A stretch of 64,000 bases of DNA, taken from Actinoplanes auranticolor (lineage in GTDB: Bacteria; Actinomycetota; Actinomycetes; Mycobacteriales; Micromonosporaceae). Under the pieces are notes generated by a model that worked only from the letters and a program-made list of their open reading frames with translations, was not told the DNA's origin and did no database searches. Below, piece by piece: positions 23,703 to 32,046 of this stretch. The stretch is taken from NCBI RefSeq assembly GCF_018332655.1, contig NZ_BOQL01000042.1:62001-126000 (forward strand), read 5' to 3'. How positions within the stretch are numbered: the stretch's first letter is position 1; every line of letters begins with the position of its first letter. Position numbers and translations under genes: made by a program.

Positions 23703-26700
23703 TCAGCCGATGGTGGGTGGTTCGCTGGTGGTGGTCGTCGTGCTCGGCACGGGCGCCGTCGTGGTCGGCGGCGGGGTCGTCGGATTGGGCCGCGGCGTGG
23801 TGGTCGTCGGCACCGGAGTGGTCGGCGGTGGGGTACGCGGCGGCGTGGTCTGCGGCGGCGTCGTGCGCGGCGGCCTCGGCCGGGTGGTGGTCGGGTCCGG
23901 GTCGTCCGGCGTCGTCGGATCGACCGGGTCGGCGGTCGGCTCCGGCACGGTCGTCGCCTCGGTCGGCGGCGCCGAGGTCAGCGACGGGGTGACCACGCTG
24001 GGCAGGTCGGAGGGCAGCGGCTGGTCACTCGGCGACGGGCTGGGCGAGCCGGCCGGCGGCTCCACCTTGACGCCGTCACCGCAGCTCAGGTCCGTACCGG
24101 TGGCCGGGCTGGGGGTGCCGGCGACGAAGACGCGGCCGGTGGCGGCGGTCAGGCCCTCGGGCTCGACCGCGTACCAGGCGGCGCCCTCGTTGGTGACCAG
24201 GCCGCCGGGCCGGGAGACGGTCAGGGCGAGCGGCTGGTACGCGCCGCTGGTGCCGGCCGTGTCGGCGAGCAGCCGGCCGGCCTCCAGCGCCAGGGCACCG
24301 TGCGGCACCCGTCGGCGTCCGGCGTCGGTGTACAGCTTGCCGACCTGGGCCTGGGAGCCGGCGCAGAACAGGGTGGCCGAGCCGCCCTGGAAGGTCAGCC
24401 GCCCGGTGGTCCCGGCCGGGACGATGATCCGGGCGCCCTCGTCGAGGTAACGCCGGTCGCCCTCCTCGAGCCGGACGTTACGGCCGTTGATGGTCGCCAC
24501 GATCGTGCCCCGGTCCGAGGTGAGCAGAGCGCGGTCGGTGGGCATCTCGGCCCAGGCCGGGCCGGGCGCGAAGTTGATCGCGGTGAGCAGGAGCGACAGC
24601 AGGAGCAGCAGCAGGACGAGCCACCACATCCGGCGCTCGAAGCGGCGGTCCACCTCGGGGTCCTCGGTGCCGTCCGGCGGACCGGGCGGCACGGCCAGCG
24701 GCGGGTAGACACCGGCGGAGTGCACACCGTCGGCGGCCGGCCCGCTGCCCGCGGGGCCGCCGGCCGTCTGACCGGGTGTGCCCACCAGCGGCGGCAGGTC
24801 GGAGGCGTCCGGGATGACCCAGAGGCGTACGGGGGTGCGGGTCTGCGCGACCATGCCCGGGATGCCGTCACCCACCGGGCCGACCAGCGTGCCGCGACGC
24901 AGCTCGACGCCGTCGGGCATGGCGATCACGCCGGACTCCACGACCACCGCGTGCGTCGGCCCCTGCAGCTCCACCGGCGCGCCGGGCTCGAGGTCCACGG
25001 GGTGCGCCGAAGCGATCAGCGCGAGCCGCTCGTCCCCGGCCAGCCCGGCCAGCGCGGGGGTGTCGGCGAACAGCGCCTCGGCCTCCGCCCGGTCGGCCGG
25101 CGGCGGGCCGGGCAGTGGGCCGACCACCGTGGCGACGGTGGCGGTGGGCACGGCGAGCAGCGTGGTGCCGGCCGTGTGCCAGTCCAGCGACGTGGCCCGG
25201 CCGGTGAGCGCGTTGGCCAGTCCGACCACGCCACCGGCACCTACGTGGTGGCGGATGGTGCCGCCGGGGTCACCGGGCTTGCGAGCCTGGACCGCGCCGT
25301 CGACGACGACGTACACGGCCTGCTGGGTGGTGCCGGCGACGACGAGCTGGGTGCCGGAGTGCGGACGGATCCAGCGGGCCCGGGCGGCCAGGCCGGCCAG
25401 CGCGTGCTCCGGCAGACCACCCAGGTCGGAGGCGCGCAGGGCGGCCAGCCGGCGGGGGGCGTCGGCCTCGCGGCGCTTCTCGGCGGACCGTTCGCGCAGC
25501 TGCCGCCACCAGCGGGCCAGCCGGCCGACGGCGAGGTAGATGAGCGGGGCGCACAGCCCGGCCACGACCAGGATCAGCAACAGCTTGGCGGCGAAACCGC
25601 TGTGCCACAGACCGGTGACCAGCCCGGAGACCCGGTCGGCCCAGATCCGGTACGCCAGGTTCGCCGCGATCGCCACCCACAGCAGAGCCAGCACCCCGTA
25701 GAGGGCGACGATGCGGCCCTCCCGGTCCAGCCCCGCCCACGCCGGCGGGCGACCGCGCAGCCGGCCCGACACCCAGGCGAGGCCCCGCCCGCGCAGGTTC
25801 GGGATCTCCAGCCAGTCCATCAGCAGGTAGTAGCCGTCCAGCGCGAGCAGCGGGTTGAGGTTGAACAGCACGTTGAGATACCAGGCGAAGGCCAGCTTGA
25901 AGGCCAGCGGCCCGAGCGCGGGCACGGCCAGCCCGACGAGCTGCATCGACCCGGCGAGCACCAGGCCGGTGGCCGGCCCGGCCGCGGTGACCAGCATCCG
26001 GGCCCGGCGCCCGGCCATCCAGACGTCGGTGGTGTCGACGAAGACCGAGGGGATGCCGAAGTACACGAGCACGCCGGCCGCGGGCACCTCCCGCCCGGCG
26101 TGTTTGGTGGCCAGCGCGTGGCCCAGTTCGTGGCTGGCCAGCGCCAGCAGGTTGAGCAGGAGCAGGACGACAGCGCCGAGCAGGTAGGAGCCGCCGGAGA
26201 GGAAGACCGCCTGGCTGCCGCGCCACCAGGTGGTGACGAACAGGCCCAGCCCGGCCACCGCGAAGACGGCCATGACGATGGCCGCAGCCCTGGTGAACAG
26301 GAACCGGCCACCGGCGCGGTAGAGCACCGAGATCACCGGGTCGATGTCGAAGACCAGCATCCGGCGGCCGCGGGCCGCCGCCAGCACTCCGCTGCCGACC
26401 CGCCGGGGCAGCGGCTGGCGCTCGAGCTCCTGCAGCGGGCGGAAGGCGTCCACCGGCAGCTCGTCGAGCATCCGGTTGCCGGCCAGGTCGGCCACCACCC
26501 GGCGGACCTGGTCGGGCGCGAGCCGGCCGGCCAGCCGGGCGAACTCGGCGACGAGACGGGCGACCGTGTGGGTGCCGTCCATCATCAGCGCGAGCTGCCA
26601 CTCGTCCGGGGTCAGCCGCAGGTAGCAGGCCCGGCCGCCGTCGTCGGGCGAGCGGAGCATGACGTACGCCGAACCGCGCACGCTGGTCAGCTCGACGGCC

Positions 26701-26855
26701 TCGATCCCGGCGCGCAGCACCGGCCGGGCCCGCGCGGGATTGAGCCGGTCGACCACCGCGCCCCAGAGACCGGGGTCGGCGGGTCCGAGCGGCTCACCCG
26801 GCGCGCGTCCGGCCAGGGCTTCCCAGACACTCGTCCGGGTCTCGACGTAGGTCAC
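23703..26855 (-). CDS. PqqD-like / M50 metalloprotease / CNB / FecR-like membrane protein
   Basis: A 1050-residue multidomain protein. Residues 60-135 look like a PqqD/RRE-type winged helix (ACYLRLTPDEWQLALMMDG, then an RRVVADLAGNRMLDEL helix). Residues 180-450 are an M50 site-2-protease-like membrane core with HELGH at 242-246 and the third zinc ligand in NPLLALDGY (about 334-342). Residues 475-690 resemble one clear and one degenerate cyclic-nucleotide-binding beta-roll. A last helix at about 743-760 leads to an extracellular FecR-like domain (about 775-920), then a Pro/Thr-rich tail. Related PqqD-M50 proteins occur in RiPP export and maturation loci. This fusion is unusual. The GTG start is the only standard start before an in-frame stop at 27015-27017. 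Confidence 0.82.
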   Translation of the reverse strand: MTYVETRTSVWEALAGRAPGEPLGPADPGLWGAVVDRLNPARARPVLRAGIEAVELTSVRGSAYVMLRSPDDGGRACYLRLTPDEWQLALMMDGTHTVARLVAEFARLAGRLAPDQVRRVVADLAGNRMLDELPVDAFRPLQELERQPLPRRVGSGVLAAARGRRMLVFDIDPVISVLYRAGGRFLFTRAAAIVMAVFAVAGLGLFVTTWWRGSQAVFLSGGSYLLGAVVLLLLNLLALASHELGHALATKHAGREVPAAGVLVYFGIPSVFVDTTDVWMAGRRARMLVTAAGPATGLVLAGSMQLVGLAVPALGPLAFKLAFAWYLNVLFNLNPLLALDGYYLLMDWLEIPNLRGRGLAWVSGRLRGRPPAWAGLDREGRIVALYGVLALLWVAIAANLAYRIWADRVSGLVTGLWHSGFAAKLLLILVVAGLCAPLIYLAVGRLARWWRQLRERSAEKRREADAPRRLAALRASDLGGLPEHALAGLAARARWIRPHSGTQLVVAGTTQQAVYVVVDGAVQARKPGDPGGTIRHHVGAGGVVGLANALTGRATSLDWHTAGTTLLAVPTATVATVVGPLPGPPPADRAEAEALFADTPALAGLAGDERLALIASAHPVDLEPGAPVELQGPTHAVVVESGVIAMPDGVELRRGTLVGPVGDGIPGMVAQTRTPVRLWVIPDASDLPPLVGTPGQTAGGPAGSGPAADGVHSAGVYPPLAVPPGPPDGTEDPEVDRRFERRMWWLVLLLLLLSLLLTAINFAPGPAWAEMPTDRALLTSDRGTIVATINGRNVRLEEGDRRYLDEGARIIVPAGTTGRLTFQGGSATLFCAGSQAQVGKLYTDAGRRRVPHGALALEAGRLLADTAGTSGAYQPLALTVSRPGGLVTNEGAAWYAVEPEGLTAATGRVFVAGTPSPATGTDLSCGDGVKVEPPAGSPSPSPSDQPLPSDLPSVVTPSLTSAPPTEATTVPEPTADPVDPTTPDDPDPTTTRPRPPRTTPPQTTPPRTPPPTTPVPTTTTPRPNPTTPPPTTTAPVPSTTTTTSEPPTIG

Positions 26856-26916
26856 GCCTTCAGTCCGTTCAGGGGTGGTGGTGGGGTGGTCGGATGGGAC
26901 GCCTTCAGTCCGTTCA
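26854..26916. repeat. 18-base direct repeat around the M50 gene start
   Basis: ACGCCTTCAGTCCGTTCA occurs at 26854-26871 and again at 26899-26916, exactly 45 bases apart. The first copy overlaps the GTG start of the M50-CNB protein. The spacing is a multiple of three, and both copies would read ERTEG in the protein frame. Confidence 0.8.
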
Positions 26917-27035
26917 ACAGGGGTTCGGCCTTTCCGGCGGCTATGGCGAATGGAGACTAGGCGGTCAGCCCGGCGGAAGGCGAGCCCCCGATAAGCCGAT
27001 CGCCCGCCGAAATTTCACACAGTGGACATAAAGGT

Positions 27036-27082
27036 GCGGTGGGTGGTCGCGATCAACCCCCTTGATCGCGACCACCCACCGC
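27036..27082. terminator. Perfect 21-base-pair hairpin downstream of htrA
   Basis: Arms 27036-27056 and 27062-27082 are exact complements with a C5 loop. The hairpin lies 48 bases after the htrA stop and about 180 bases before the M50 gene, on a strand where both genes run leftwards. It should insulate the two operons. Confidence 0.85.
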
Positions 27083-27093
27083 CGTGGGGAGGT

Positions 27094-27121
27094 GGTGCCG
27101 CCCGATGGCCCGAGCGGCACC
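27094..27121 (-). terminator. First hairpin after htrA
   Basis: GGTGCCGC (27094-27101) and GCGGCACC (27114-27121) form a perfect 8-base stem just after the htrA stop codon. With the hairpin at 27036-27082 it makes a tandem terminator. Confidence 0.6.
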
Positions 27122-27129
27122 AGGTTGGT

Positions 27130-28765
27130 TTAGGAAGCCTCGGTCAGCGTCGCGCTGACCGTCTGCTGCTGGCCGTTGCGGGTGAAGACGACGGTCACCT
27201 TGTCGCCGACCTTGGCCGACTGGATGATCCCGATCAGGTCGTCGGAGTCGTTGACGGCCTTGCCGTTCACCGAGTTGATGACGTCACCCTGCTCCAGGCC
27301 GGCCTTGGCGGCCGCACTGTTCCCGGTGACCGAGCTGACCAGCGCGCCGCCACCCTCGGCCTCGGTGACACTGACGCCGAGCGCGGGGTGGCTGACCTTC
27401 TTGCCGGCCATCAGCGCATCGGCGACGTCCTTGGCCTTGTTGCTCGGGATCGCGAAGCCCAGGCCGATGTTGCCCGAGCCCTGACCGGACGTGGCGATGG
27501 CGGAGTTGATGCCGATCACCTCACCGTTGGTGTTGACCAGGGCGCCGCCGGAGTTGCCGGGGTTGATCGGGGCGTCGGTCTGCAGCAGCCCGGACATCGA
27601 GGTGGCGCCGCCGCTCTGCTGCTGTTGCTGGCCGCCGAACGGGTTCTGCGGGGTCTGCTCGTCCTGACCGCCGGCCCGGATGGTGCGGTCCTTGGCGCTG
27701 ATGATGCCCTCGGTGACCGAGCCCTCCAGGCCCAGCGGGCTGCCCAGCGCGAGCACGGTGTCACCGACCTGCATCTTGGAGCTGTCGCCGAACTTCGCGG
27801 CGGCCAGGTCGGAGACGCCGTCCGCCTTGATCACCGCGAGGTCGGTCCGCGGGTCGGTGCCGACGATCTTCGCCTGCGCCTTCTTGCCGTTGGCGAAGAT
27901 GACGGTGACCGAGCTGCCGGCGGCGGTGGCGACCACGTGGTTGTTGGTCACGATGAAGCCGTCGGTGCTGATCACCACGCCCGAGCCCTCACCGGTCTGG
28001 GTGGTGATCGAAACGACGCTGTCCTTGACCGCGGAGACGATCTGGGCCAGCGAGGAGCGGTCGACGACCCGGTTCACCGAGGCGTCGGCGGTCTGCACGG
28101 TCCGGGAGCCGTTGTCGTCGTCGAAGGCGAGCGCGGTGGCCGCGCCGACGCCACCGGCGCCCAGGGCGATCAGGACCGCGGCCGCGCCGGCCACGAAGAT
28201 CTTGCGGCCACGGCCGGCGCGCTCGGGGTCACGCTGGTCGGTCCCGACGGCCTGGGCCCATGCCGGGGCCTCCGACTGCGGGGGTACGCCGCCGCCGGGC
28301 GTCCACTGACCGGGCTGACCGGGCTGACCCGGCGCTCCCTGGGTCGCGTACTGCGGGTGGGGCTGGCCGGCGTAGGCGCCCGCGTAGGGCGGCTGCGGCT
28401 GGCCCGGATACTGCTGCTGTCCCGTGCCGTACGGCGGCTGGCCGTAGGGCAGTGGCTGCGTGGGGTGCTGCTGGCCTCCGTGCCCGTGCTGCTGCACCGG
28501 GTGCTGGACGCCGCGCTGCCAGGGCGACGCAACCCAGGCGCCCTGCTGGGGCGCACCGGACTGCGGAATGCCGGACTGCGGAATGCCGGCCTGGGGAGCA
28601 CCGGACTGGGGGGGCGGCCGGCTGGCTCAGCGTCGGCTGCTGCGCCGTGGTGTCGGACTGTCCCCGCTCCGGGCCGGTCGCGGGGGAGGCGTCCGCGGGC
28701 CGGTGCGACAGCTCCTCGGACGGTGAGCTTTCGTGCCGCTGCGGGTCGGTCTCGTACTCGTTCAT
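27130..28765 (-). CDS. HtrA/DegP-like membrane serine protease with PDZ domain, frameshifted as sequenced
   Basis: An envelope quality-control protease. From the ATG at 28765 the frame gives a polar N-terminus (MNEYETDPQRH), then shifts at a G7 tract (28608-28614). The downstream frame, open to 27130, resumes with QSGAPQAGIPQSGIPQSG repeats, a Gln/Pro/Gly-rich cytoplasmic region, one transmembrane helix (IFVAGAAAVLIALGAG), and a trypsin-like domain with His in TNNHVV, Asp in RTDLAVI and Ser in GNSGGAL. A C-terminal PDZ domain follows. Removing one G joins both parts into about 544 residues. It follows a response regulator and histidine kinase in the same operon order as mprA-mprB-pepD. The shift is a sequencing error, a true mutation or phase variation. 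Confidence 0.85.
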
Positions 28766-28876
28766 GCGGACTACATTGCCCCTGCCCGCTCCGACCCACC
28801 TGTGTTGGCCCTGGACGTTTTCTGTGAATGGCTCGTCCCGAATTTAGGGATTTTTTCCACGATGGCGCCGGGCGAG

Positions 28877-30439
28877 TCAGATGTCGTCCGGTTCCAGAGC
28901 GGGCAGCGTGACCCGGAAAGTCGCACCCTCGCCGGGCTCGCTGAACACCTCCACGGAGCCGTGGTGGGCCCGCACGATCGCCGCCACGATGGCCAGGCCC
29001 AGCCCTGTGCCGGTGGCCGCGCGGTCCGTGTGCCGGGTCCTGGCCTCGTCGGCGCGGTAGAAGCGCTCGAAGACGTGCTCGCGCTGCTCCGGTGACAGGC
29101 CGGGCCCGGTGTCGGCGATCTCGATGACCGCACGGTTGCCGGACTCGGGATAGAGCGAGAGCGTCACCGCGGCATCGGCCGGTGTGTGCACCAGGGCGTT
29201 GGTCATCAGGTTGCCGATGACCTGCCGCAACCGGGCGTCGTCGCCGTACGCCACCAGCTTCTCCGGTGACTCCCGTACGTCCAGCTCGATCTTGCGCTCC
29301 GGCGCGGTGGCCTGGGCGGCCTGGACCGCGTCCATGGCCAGCACCGGCAGCTCCACCGGGGACAGCTCCACCGGGCGTTCCCGGTCCAGCCGGGCGAGCA
29401 GCAGCAGGTCCTCGACCAGCAGACCCATCCGGGCGGCCTCGTCCTCGATCCGGCGCACCAGCTTGGCGGTGTCCTCCGGGTTGGCGACCGCGCCCTGGCG
29501 GTAGAGCTCGGCGAATCCGCGGATGGAGGTCAGCGGGGTGCGCAGCTCGTGCGAGGCGTCCGCGACGAACTGGCGCATCTTCTGCTCCGAGCGCACCGCG
29601 CGGGCCTCGGAGATCTGCGCGGCCTCGGCGGCGTCGCGGGCCTGGCTCTCCGCGGCGCGGGCCGCGGTCTCGGACAGCGCCCGGGCGGTGAAGGCCGCCT
29701 CGATCTGGGCCAGCATCGCGTTCAGCGCCCTGGACAGCCGGCCCAGCTCGGTCTTGGGTTCGCCCTCGTCGGGCTCCGGATCGGGCACCCGCTGGGTGAG
29801 GTCGCCGGCCGCGATGGCGGCGGCGGTCCGCTCGATCTGACCCAGCGGGATCAGGCTCTGCCGCACGATGGCCGCACCCACCGCGGCCAGGGCGAACAGC
29901 ACCCCGGCGCCGACCAGGATGTCGACCCAGATGAGCCGGCCGATGGCCTCGTCGATGCCGCGCAGCCGCTGACCGGCGTGCAGCACCGTGCCGCCGTTGA
30001 CGTAGGTGACCAGCATCCGCCAGATGACGGTCCCGTCGGCGGACTTGACCGTGTACTGCTTGCCGATGCGCTTGTTGACCTCGTTCACGCCCTTGAGCAC
30101 CGGGGGCAGCTGGCTCGGCTTCAGCGCGGGGTCGTACTTCGGGTAGTCCGGGTCACCGATGCCGTCGACCGTGGTGACGTTGACGTAGTAGTCGGCCGGC
30201 AGGATCAGCGTCTCGTTGCCCTTGAGGTTCTCCAGGGTGTCGGTGAACCGTTCCAGGCCCACGTCCAGCCGGCTGATCATGTAACTGTGCAGCGCATAGG
30301 TGCTCGCGGCACTGATCAGGGACAGCGCCGCGAAGACGAGCGCAAGCACCGCTGCGACGAGCTTGGTGCGCAGCGGGACCCGCCGCAGGTTCGTCTCCGG
30401 GACGTGGCTGCGGACCCGGTCGGAGAGGGTCAGGGACAC
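28877..30439 (-). CDS. Two-component sensor histidine kinase (MprB-like)
   Basis: A 520-residue membrane kinase. Transmembrane helix 1 (about 25-50) and helix 2 (about 172-196) flank an extracytoplasmic sensor. A HAMP linker, a HisKA domain with phosphoacceptor His in SHELRTPLTSIRGF, and an HATPase domain follow, with N-box NLMTNALVHTP, DTGPGL and GTGLGLAIV. The GTG start lies seven bases after the response regulator stop. It should phosphorylate that regulator and sense envelope stress, since a DegP-type protease gene lies 111 bases downstream. The MprB assignment rests on gene order and domain layout, not on a full comparison. Confidence 0.93.
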   Translation of the reverse strand: MSLTLSDRVRSHVPETNLRRVPLRTKLVAAVLALVFAALSLISAASTYALHSYMISRLDVGLERFTDTLENLKGNETLILPADYYVNVTTVDGIGDPDYPKYDPALKPSQLPPVLKGVNEVNKRIGKQYTVKSADGTVIWRMLVTYVNGGTVLHAGQRLRGIDEAIGRLIWVDILVGAGVLFALAAVGAAIVRQSLIPLGQIERTAAAIAAGDLTQRVPDPEPDEGEPKTELGRLSRALNAMLAQIEAAFTARALSETAARAAESQARDAAEAAQISEARAVRSEQKMRQFVADASHELRTPLTSIRGFAELYRQGAVANPEDTAKLVRRIEDEAARMGLLVEDLLLLARLDRERPVELSPVELPVLAMDAVQAAQATAPERKIELDVRESPEKLVAYGDDARLRQVIGNLMTNALVHTPADAAVTLSLYPESGNRAVIEIADTGPGLSPEQREHVFERFYRADEARTRHTDRAATGTGLGLAIVAAIVRAHHGSVEVFSEPGEGATFRVTLPALEPDDI

Positions 30440-30446
30440 GGTCGGC

Positions 30447-31163
30447 TCATGCCGCGGGTTTGCGCAGCACGTAGCCGACGCCGCGGAGCGTGTGGATCAG
30501 TCGCGGCTGGACGTTGTCCACCTTGCGGCGCAGATACGAGATGTACGACTCCACGATGTTGTCGTCACCCCGGAAGTCGTACTTCCACACGTGGTCGAGG
30601 ATCTGCGCCTTGGAGAGCACCCGGTTGGCGTTGAGCATGAGATAACGCAGCAGCTTGAACTCGGTCGGCGAGAGCTGTACGCGCTGGCCGGCCCGGTAGA
30701 CCTCGTGCGTCTCCTCGTCCAGCTCGAGGTCGGCGAAGACCAGCCGCGAGGGCTCCTCGTCACCGGCGGTGGTGCGGCGCAGCACGGCCCGGATCCGGGC
30801 GGTGAGCTCCTCGAGACTGAACGGCTTGGTCACGTAGTCGTCGCCGCCCAGGGTCAGGCCGCGGATCTTGTCATCGGTGCCGTCCCGGGCGGTCAGGAAG
30901 ACCACGGGCGTACGGGCGCCGCCCTCGCGCATGAGCCGGATGACCTCGAAACCGTCGAGGTCGGGCAGCATCACGTCGAGGACGACGAGGTCGGGGGTGG
31001 CGTTCTTGGCCGCGCTGACGGCGGCACTGCCGCTGGTCGCGGTGCTGACGTCGAACCCCGCGAAGCGCAGGCTGGCGGAGAGCAGCTCGAGGATGTTCGC
31101 GTCGTCCTCGACGACGAGGAGCTTCGCCTCGCTCTGCTTTCCCTGGGTCTGGGTAGCGGCCAT
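30447..31163 (-). CDS. OmpR-family response regulator (MprA-like)
   Basis: A 238-residue response regulator. The receiver domain has the acidic pair VVEDDAN, the phosphorylated Asp in LVVLDVMLPD, and the switch Lys in YVTKPFSLEE. The C-terminal winged-helix DNA-binding domain has the OmpR signature (QLSPTEFKLLRYLM and NIVESYISYLRRK). The ATG at 31163 starts MAATQTQGKQ and has GGGTGG upstream; a nine-base-earlier ATG is an alternative. It is the first gene of an operon with the sensor kinase and HtrA. Confidence 0.95.
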   Translation of the reverse strand: MAATQTQGKQSEAKLLVVEDDANILELLSASLRFAGFDVSTATSGSAAVSAAKNATPDLVVLDVMLPDLDGFEVIRLMREGGARTPVVFLTARDGTDDKIRGLTLGGDDYVTKPFSLEELTARIRAVLRRTTAGDEEPSRLVFADLELDEETHEVYRAGQRVQLSPTEFKLLRYLMLNANRVLSKAQILDHVWKYDFRGDDNIVESYISYLRRKVDNVQPRLIHTLRGVGYVLRKPAA

Positions 31164-31230
31164 GCCACCCATCTTCGTCCAGGTCGCTGCGCTTGCGCTG
31201 CACAGTGCCTGAAAGTTCTCTGTGAGCCTG

Positions 31231-32046
31231 CTAGGCAGCAAGATCGAAGGTGGTGGACCGCAGTCCGGCCGATGCTTGAGCCGCACGGGCCAGCGCTCGC
31301 CGGTCGGCACCGGGCTCCGGGCGCAGCGCCGCCGAGCCGTTCAAGGTCACCGTCAGCCCGCGCAGACCGGCCACCCGGCGGACCGAGGACCAGAGGGTGT
31401 CGTCGCCGACGAAGGCCGCCTGCGGGGACCCGTACCGGATCGCGATCGGCACGACCGGGGCGCCCGCGTCCACCGCCGCCTGGAAGACCGCCGGCCGGAA
31501 GCGGCCCCGTTCGGCGCCGCAGAACGTCGTACCCTCCGGGAAGACCGCGACCGACCGGCCCGCCCGCAGGGCCGCGGTGACCTCGGCCACCGTCGCGGGC
31601 AGCCGCTTCGGCCGGGTCCGGTCGACGAAGATCGACCCGGTCCGGGCGGCCAGCGCGCCCACCGCGGGCCAGGCCCGCACGTCGTGCTTGGCGACCAGCC
31701 GGACCGGCGTCACCGCCAGCAGCGCGACGACGTCCAGCCAGGAGACGTGGTTGGCCACCAGCAGGCTGCCCGGCCGCGGCGCCGGGCCGCGCCACACCAG
31801 CCCGACCCCGAGGGCCGCGAGGATGCCGCGGGAGATCAACCGTGCGGCGACGTGCCGCAGCAGCGGCACCAGGATCAAGGCGCTGAGCAGTACGCCGAAG
31901 AGCGCCGCCAACCGCACCACCACGGTCCCGGCGCGCACAGCCTGCGCACCGGCCGGCCGGCACTGCGGTCCGCACGCCGACACCGGCTGCCAAGCTGTGT
32001 TCACCCGCGGCGGAAATCCCAGGCCGAGCTCGGGAGCGGCGCTCAT
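31231..32046 (-). CDS. olsA: PlsC-type O-acyltransferase, probably OlsA (ornithine lipid synthesis)
   Basis: A 271-residue acyltransferase with one N-terminal hydrophobic helix (VRLAALFGVLLSALILVPLL). Motif I is NHVSWLDVV (HX4D), motif III is FPEGTTFCG, and motif IV is PVVPIAIRYG. The ATG at 32046 overlaps the stop of the upstream N-acyltransferase gene as ATGA. In the ornithine-lipid pathway an OlsB-type enzyme makes lyso-ornithine lipid and OlsA adds the second acyl chain, so the pairing supports this role. A general lysophosphatidate acyltransferase is the alternative. Confidence 0.8.
   Translation of the reverse strand: MSAAPELGLGFPPRVNTAWQPVSACGPQCRPAGAQAVRAGTVVVRLAALFGVLLSALILVPLLRHVAARLISRGILAALGVGLVWRGPAPRPGSLLVANHVSWLDVVALLAVTPVRLVAKHDVRAWPAVGALAARTGSIFVDRTRPKRLPATVAEVTAALRAGRSVAVFPEGTTFCGAERGRFRPAVFQAAVDAGAPVVPIAIRYGSPQAAFVGDDTLWSSVRRVAGLRGLTVTLNGSAALRPEPGADRRALARAAQASAGLRSTTFDLAA

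Noticed and set aside
22473..26960. A 1495-codon open frame opposite the M50-CNB gene
   Set aside because: It is a shadow frame with a composition of Arg, Gly and Gln runs and no recognisable domain; the minus strand carries motifs such as HELGH.
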